Assembly: GCA_016713535.1 (NCBI GenBank)
Contig: JADJOY010000033.1
Location: 120,916-130,934, forward strand
DNA length: 10,019 nt
Reading direction: 5' to 3'
DNA from: JADJOY01 sp016713535 [NCBI: Deltaproteobacteria bacterium]
GTDB taxonomy: Bacteria > JADJOY01
In this document: piece by piece, positions 7,405 to 10,019 of the stretch
How the letters are laid out: each line of letters begins with the position of its first letter
Position numbering within the stretch: position 1 is the first letter of the stretch
Made by a program: the position numbers and the translations under genes
Notes under the pieces: model-generated
Told to the model about the DNA's origin: nothing
Database searches by the model: none
Seen by the model: only the letters and a program-made list of their open reading frames with translations

Positions 7405-8193
7405 ATGGAATCGTGGATGACGTGGATGATGGTGGTGCCCTTCGCGTGGTTCGCCGCGGTCGCCCTCGCGGAGCGGCTGTGGCCCGCGGCCGAGCTGCCG
7501 CGGGTGCGCGGCTGGCGGGTCCAGGGCGTGGTGAGCCTGATCGTGCTGTTCGCGAGCTCGATCGGCTTCCCGATGCTGTGGGACACCTGGCTCGGAGCGC
7601 ACCGGCTGATCGACGCGAGCGCGCTCGGGCTGGTGGGGGGTGCGGTGTACGCGCTCGTGGCGGTCCAGCTCTTCAGCTACGGGTGGCACCGCGCCATGCA
7701 CCGGGTGCCTTTCCTGTGGCGGTTCCACCAGTACCACCACGCCGCCGAGCGCTTCGACGTGTACGGCTCGCCGATGCTCCATCCCGTGGACATCGCGGGC
7801 TTCTCGCTGGCGTCGAGCCTGGGGATGGTGTGGGCGCTCGGGGTTCCGGGGGAGAGCGCCATGCTCGCCGGGACCGCGGGGGCGCTGCTCGCGATCTTCC
7901 AGCACGCCAACCTGCGGACGCCGCGCTGGCTCGGCTACCTGATCCAGCGCCCCGAGAACCACTCGGTCCACCACGCTCGCGGCGTCCATGCCCTCAACTA
8001 CGGCGACATCACGCTCTGGGACATCGTCTTCGGCACCTTCCGAAATCCCAACGATTTCGCGGGCGAATACGGCTTCTGGGACGGCGCCTCGCGGCAGCTC
8101 GGGCGGCTCCTGGTGGGCCGGGACGTCACGGTGCCACGCACCCCCGCGGCGGACGAGCCGGAGGCGATCGCCGCCGAGCTGGCCGCGGCGTGA
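7405..8193 (+). CDS. Fatty acid hydroxylase / sterol desaturase superfamily membrane enzyme
   Basis: A 262-residue integral membrane di-iron oxygenase of the fatty acid hydroxylase superfamily, which hydroxylates or desaturates lipids, sterols or carotenoids using O2. The histidine motifs are in the family order: H95-RAM-H99, H108-QY-H111-H112, H126, H167, and H186-SV-H189-H190 followed by H195 in HALNYGD. Hydrophobic stretches lie at about 6-24, 40-58, 72-92, 130-147 and 152-168, consistent with the usual four or five membrane segments. The length is typical. The ATG at 7405 follows AGGAGA (7393-7398) at a good spacing, so the start is secure even though the frame is open far upstream. The gene is divergent from the GNAT gene and 184 bases from the SDR gene downstream. 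The exact substrate cannot be told from these motifs. Confidence 0.93.
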   Translation: MESWMTWMMVVPFAWFAAVALAERLWPAAELPRVRGWRVQGVVSLIVLFASSIGFPMLWDTWLGAHRLIDASALGLVGGAVYALVAVQLFSYGWHRAMHRVPFLWRFHQYHHAAERFDVYGSPMLHPVDIAGFSLASSLGMVWALGVPGESAMLAGTAGALLAIFQHANLRTPRWLGYLIQRPENHSVHHARGVHALNYGDITLWDIVFGTFRNPNDFAGEYGFWDGASRQLGRLLVGRDVTVPRTPAADEPEAIAAELAAA

Positions 8194-8218
8194 GGGCGGG
8201 GCACGGCCCTATAGGCCT

Positions 8219-8246
8219 TCGTAGCGCGGGGGCTCGTCCCCCGCCA
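8219..8246 (+). repeat. REP-like hairpin repeat, copy 1
   Basis: First of three copies in the spacer after the hydroxylase gene. Its centre forms a perfect hairpin: GCGGGGG, loop CTCGT, CCCCCGC. Copy 2 repeats all 28 bases exactly, 46 bases further on. The position between genes and the palindromic centre resemble REP elements of other bacteria. It might also help to end the hydroxylase transcript. Confidence 0.8.
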
Positions 8247-8264
8247 CTCAGTCACGCCGACCCC

Positions 8265-8292
8265 TCGTAGCGCGGGGGCTCGTCCCCCGCCA
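8265..8292 (+). repeat. REP-like hairpin repeat, copy 2
   Basis: Identical to copy 1 over 28 bases and in the same orientation, with unrelated 18-base sequence between the two. It carries the same 7-base-pair stem and 5-base loop. Confidence 0.8.
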
Positions 8293-8303
8293 TCCATCGG
8301 GGC

Positions 8304-8329
8304 GGCGGGGGACAAGCCCCCGCGCCACG
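8304..8329 (-). repeat. REP-like hairpin repeat, copy 3, inverted
   Basis: On the minus strand this matches copies 1 and 2 at 24 of 26 positions; the differences are TGG for TAG and a CTT loop start for CTC. The stem is intact, so one change falls in the loop and one in the flank, as expected if the hairpin is under selection. Copies 2 and 3 face each other and could also form a larger cruciform. Confidence 0.75.
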
Positions 8330-8377
8330 GATCCAGGGCGCCGCGCTGGTTAGTCGGCGCTATCTTTCCGCCCCGCG

Positions 8378-9526
8378 ATGACCAGCGCCGGCACCGACGA
8401 CGCGCGCTCTCGACCCCCGCGCCTAGCCCTCGTCACCGGAGCAGGCGGCTTCATCGGCTCGCACCTGGTCGAGCACCTCCGCGAGAGCGGGCTCGCGGTG
8501 CGGGCCGCCGATGTCCCGGGGGCCGACCTGAGCGCCGCGCGGGGGCTCGGCTGCGAGACCGCGAGCGTGTCGCTCGACGACCCCGCGAGCCTCGCCGCCG
8601 CGTGTGCTGGCGCGGATCTGGTCTTCCACGTCGCCGCGATCTTCGACTTCCGCACTCCATGGCCGCGCCTCGAGCAGGTCAACGTGGCGGGCGCCGCCGC
8701 GATGGCCGAGGCCGCCGCGAACGCGGGCGCGCAGCGGTTGGTGTTCTTCTCGAGCGTCGGCGTGTACGGACTGCCCGCGGTGCGCGGCATCGGCGAGGAC
8801 GGCCCGAAGACGCCCCGCAACGGCTACGAGCGCTCCAAGTGGCTCGGCGAGCAGGCGGTGATGGAGGTCGGGCGGCGGCGCGGGCTCGAGGTCGTGGCGA
8901 TCCGGCCCACGCTGGTCTACGGCCCCCGCAGCCGCTTCGGCCACGCGGTCATGCTGGCGCTGCTCTCGATGCGCGCGAGCAGCCGCCGAGCGGGCCCGGT
9001 GCCGTTCGTCGACGGCGGGCCGCTCGTCCACAGCGTCCACGTCCGCGACGTCGCGCGCGCCGCGCGCTGGGTGAGCGAGCGCGGCGAGCCCGGCCACGCC
9101 TACAACGTCGCCGACCGCACGCCGATGCCGCTCGGCGACTTCGGCGAGGCGCTCGTCACCGCGAGCGGGCTCCCGTTCGAACGGCGCTGGAAGCACCGGC
9201 CCGTGGTCGCGAAGACCTTGCTCACCGGTGCGAGGCTCGCGCTACCCGTGCTCGGCGAGCGCTGGGAGGGAAAGCTGCGCCGGCTGTGGCAGCGCCGCGT
9301 CGAGCGCCACGGGCTCGTGCCCGCGATCCAGGTCGGCCTCGACCGCGAATGGATCGGCTACCTCTCCGGCGACCACTGCTACGACACCGCGAAGCTCGCG
9401 GCCCTCGGGTTCACCTGGGAAGCGCCCGATCCCCGCACTGGCCTGCGCGACACCGTGCGCTGGTACCGCGACGCCCGCTGGCTGCCGCGACCGAGGGACG
9501 GAAGCGGCGGCGCCGCCGATTCCTGA
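8378..9526 (+). CDS. NAD(P)-dependent extended SDR oxidoreductase (3beta-HSD/epimerase-like)
   Basis: A 382-residue member of the NAD-dependent epimerase/dehydratase superfamily. The Rossmann motif TGAGGFIGSHL lies at 20-30, the active-site serines are at about S125-S126 in FFSSVGVYG, and the catalytic pair is Y150 and K154 in YERSK. RPTLVYGPRSRFG (176-188) is the usual substrate-side loop. The C-terminal part (about 265-370) is the variable substrate region and is longer than in most sugar epimerases. VFHVAAIFDF and the HSVHVRDVARA segment look closer to 3beta-hydroxysteroid dehydrogenase-like and related lipid-acting members, but this is a judgement from pattern. The ATG at 8378 has no Shine-Dalgarno; a TATCTT at 8361-8366 would place transcription start only a few bases before the ATG, so a leaderless message is possible. 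The neighbouring hydroxylase suggests lipid or isoprenoid chemistry. Confidence 0.88.
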   Translation: MTSAGTDDARSRPPRLALVTGAGGFIGSHLVEHLRESGLAVRAADVPGADLSAARGLGCETASVSLDDPASLAAACAGADLVFHVAAIFDFRTPWPRLEQVNVAGAAAMAEAAANAGAQRLVFFSSVGVYGLPAVRGIGEDGPKTPRNGYERSKWLGEQAVMEVGRRRGLEVVAIRPTLVYGPRSRFGHAVMLALLSMRASSRRAGPVPFVDGGPLVHSVHVRDVARAARWVSERGEPGHAYNVADRTPMPLGDFGEALVTASGLPFERRWKHRPVVAKTLLTGARLALPVLGERWEGKLRRLWQRRVERHGLVPAIQVGLDREWIGYLSGDHCYDTAKLAALGFTWEAPDPRTGLRDTVRWYRDARWLPRPRDGSGGAADS

Positions 9527-9537
9527 GCCCACCGCGG

Positions 9538-9577
9538 CTCACCCGCGCACGTACAGGAACGACCCGCCGCGGGTGAG
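9538..9577. terminator. Possible hairpin between convergent genes
   Basis: A perfect 10-base inverted repeat (CTCACCCGCG and CGCGGGTGAG) with a 20-base loop starts 12 bases after the SDR stop codon. It covers the stop codon and last codons of the convergent transpeptidase gene. It is placed where a terminator for the SDR transcript would be needed, but there is no T-run and the loop is long, so chance in GC-rich coding DNA remains possible. Confidence 0.25.
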
Positions 9578-10019
9578 GTCGATGATCCGCTCGTTCACCG
9601 GGCGGCGCGTCGTGAAGCAGCCGCGGCTCCAGAGCGGCGGCCACTGGGCATGGAACACGATCGCGCGCTTGCGGCACAGCGCGTTTCGGTCCTCGAGTCC
9701 GTCGACGCGCATCGAGCGCCCCCACCTCCCGCGGTACTCCTCGGCCGTGACGAAGGCGCCGACCAGCGACTCGCCCGAGCCCGATCCGCCGTCGAACCGG
9801 GTGGCGTGGAAGTCACCCGAACCGATCCCGTGCGACACGTGCGCCGCGAGCACGGTCGCGCCGCTCGTCGTGTCGACGATCCACAGCCGCTTCCGCACGA
9901 CCGCGCGCTCGTAGTCGACGAGGATCAGATACCGCCGCTCGTGGATCCGAGCGGCGTGGTGCACCGCCGCCTCACGCGCCGCCGCGAGAAGGTCCCGCGG
10001 TGCCCGCTCGGGCCAGAGC
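9539..10019 (-). CDS. L,D-transpeptidase-like (YkuD_2-type) protein, 5' end outside window
   Basis: The C-terminal 159 residues of a protein of the murein L,D-transpeptidase catalytic-domain family, which acts in the envelope on peptidoglycan peptides. The family pattern is clear: YLILVDYERAVVRKRLWIVD, then HGIGSGDFHATRFDGG, VGAFVTAEEYRGRWGRSMRV, a conserved His in AIVFHA (H123 of the visible part) and the catalytic Cys in SRGC (C134), followed by RIIDLTRGGSFLYV. The frame is open through the window edge (LWPERAPRDLLAAAREAA), and family members have further sequence and often a signal peptide before this, so the gene is cut by the window. A GTG at 9964 is only an internal codon candidate. It converges on the SDR gene with a 12-base gap. 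Both catalytic residues are present, so activity is likely; the actual substrate is not known. Confidence 0.82.
   Translation of the reverse strand, partial: LWPERAPRDLLAAAREAAVHHAARIHERRYLILVDYERAVVRKRLWIVDTTSGATVLAAHVSHGIGSGDFHATRFDGGSGSGESLVGAFVTAEEYRGRWGRSMRVDGLEDRNALCRKRAIVFHAQWPPLWSRGCFTTRRPVNERIIDLTRGGSFLYVRG

Noticed and set aside
7261-7989. Minus-strand open frame extending the GNAT gene upstream, opposite the hydroxylase
   Set aside because: The translation is His/Arg/Glu-rich and domain-free and mirrors the hydroxylase. A start with GGGAGG at 7260 fits the family better.
8219-8329. The repeat cluster as a CRISPR array
   Set aside because: There are only two direct units and one inverted unit, with an 18-base spacer and no cas genes; the palindromic centre and inverted copy fit a REP-like element better.
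8361-8366. TATCTT as a -10 element for the SDR gene
   Set aside because: The spacing to the ATG suits a leaderless start, but no matching -35 is visible, so it is only mentioned in the gene entry.

Overview
The window is very GC-rich, and its genes use almost only G or C at third codon positions. The gene content is a hybrid histidine kinase, a large STAND-type ATPase, a di-iron membrane hydroxylase, an extended SDR enzyme and an L,D-transpeptidase-like protein. This suggests a large-genome soil or marine proteobacterial-grade organism such as a myxobacterium, Binatota or another former deltaproteobacterium. The phylum assignment is an inference from gene families and composition; no marker gene is present.

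Left edge (1-660): the minus strand carries the wreck of a type II toxin-antitoxin pair. A Phd/YefM-like antitoxin broken by two frame changes runs directly into the C-terminal half of a VapC-like PIN toxin whose N-terminal half is missing. A 71-base tract made only of G and C lies where the antitoxin N-terminus should be. The remaining 190 bases hold only a small hairpin.

Minus-strand cluster (660-7260), transcribed right to left: a GNAT acetyltransferase-like protein (6310-7260), a predicted regulatory ATPase read in two frames (4941-6359 and 3008-4915, with a frame change near 5095), and a membrane-bound PAS/histidine-kinase/receiver protein (660-2927). The first two genes overlap and the kinase follows 80 bases later, so they may form one operon devoted to sensing and regulation.

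Divergent spacer (7261-7404): 144 bases separate the GNAT gene from a plus-strand gene. They contain three compact inverted repeats that could be operators or leader hairpins.

Plus-strand part (7405-9526): a fatty-acid-hydroxylase/sterol-desaturase family membrane enzyme, then a 184-base spacer with three copies of a 26-28 base hairpin repeat (two direct, one inverted), then a 3beta-HSD-like extended SDR oxidoreductase. The two enzymes are plausible partners in lipid or isoprenoid modification, but no substrate can be read from the sequence.

Right edge (9539-10019): on the minus strand, convergent with the SDR gene and 12 bases from it, lies the C-terminal part of an L,D-transpeptidase-like protein whose start is outside the window.

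I see no phage, CRISPR, transposase, RNA gene or obvious defence island. The least explained items are the fused toxin-antitoxin remnant, the dispersed hairpin repeat, and the conserved C-terminal module of the ATPase, whose function is not established as far as I know.
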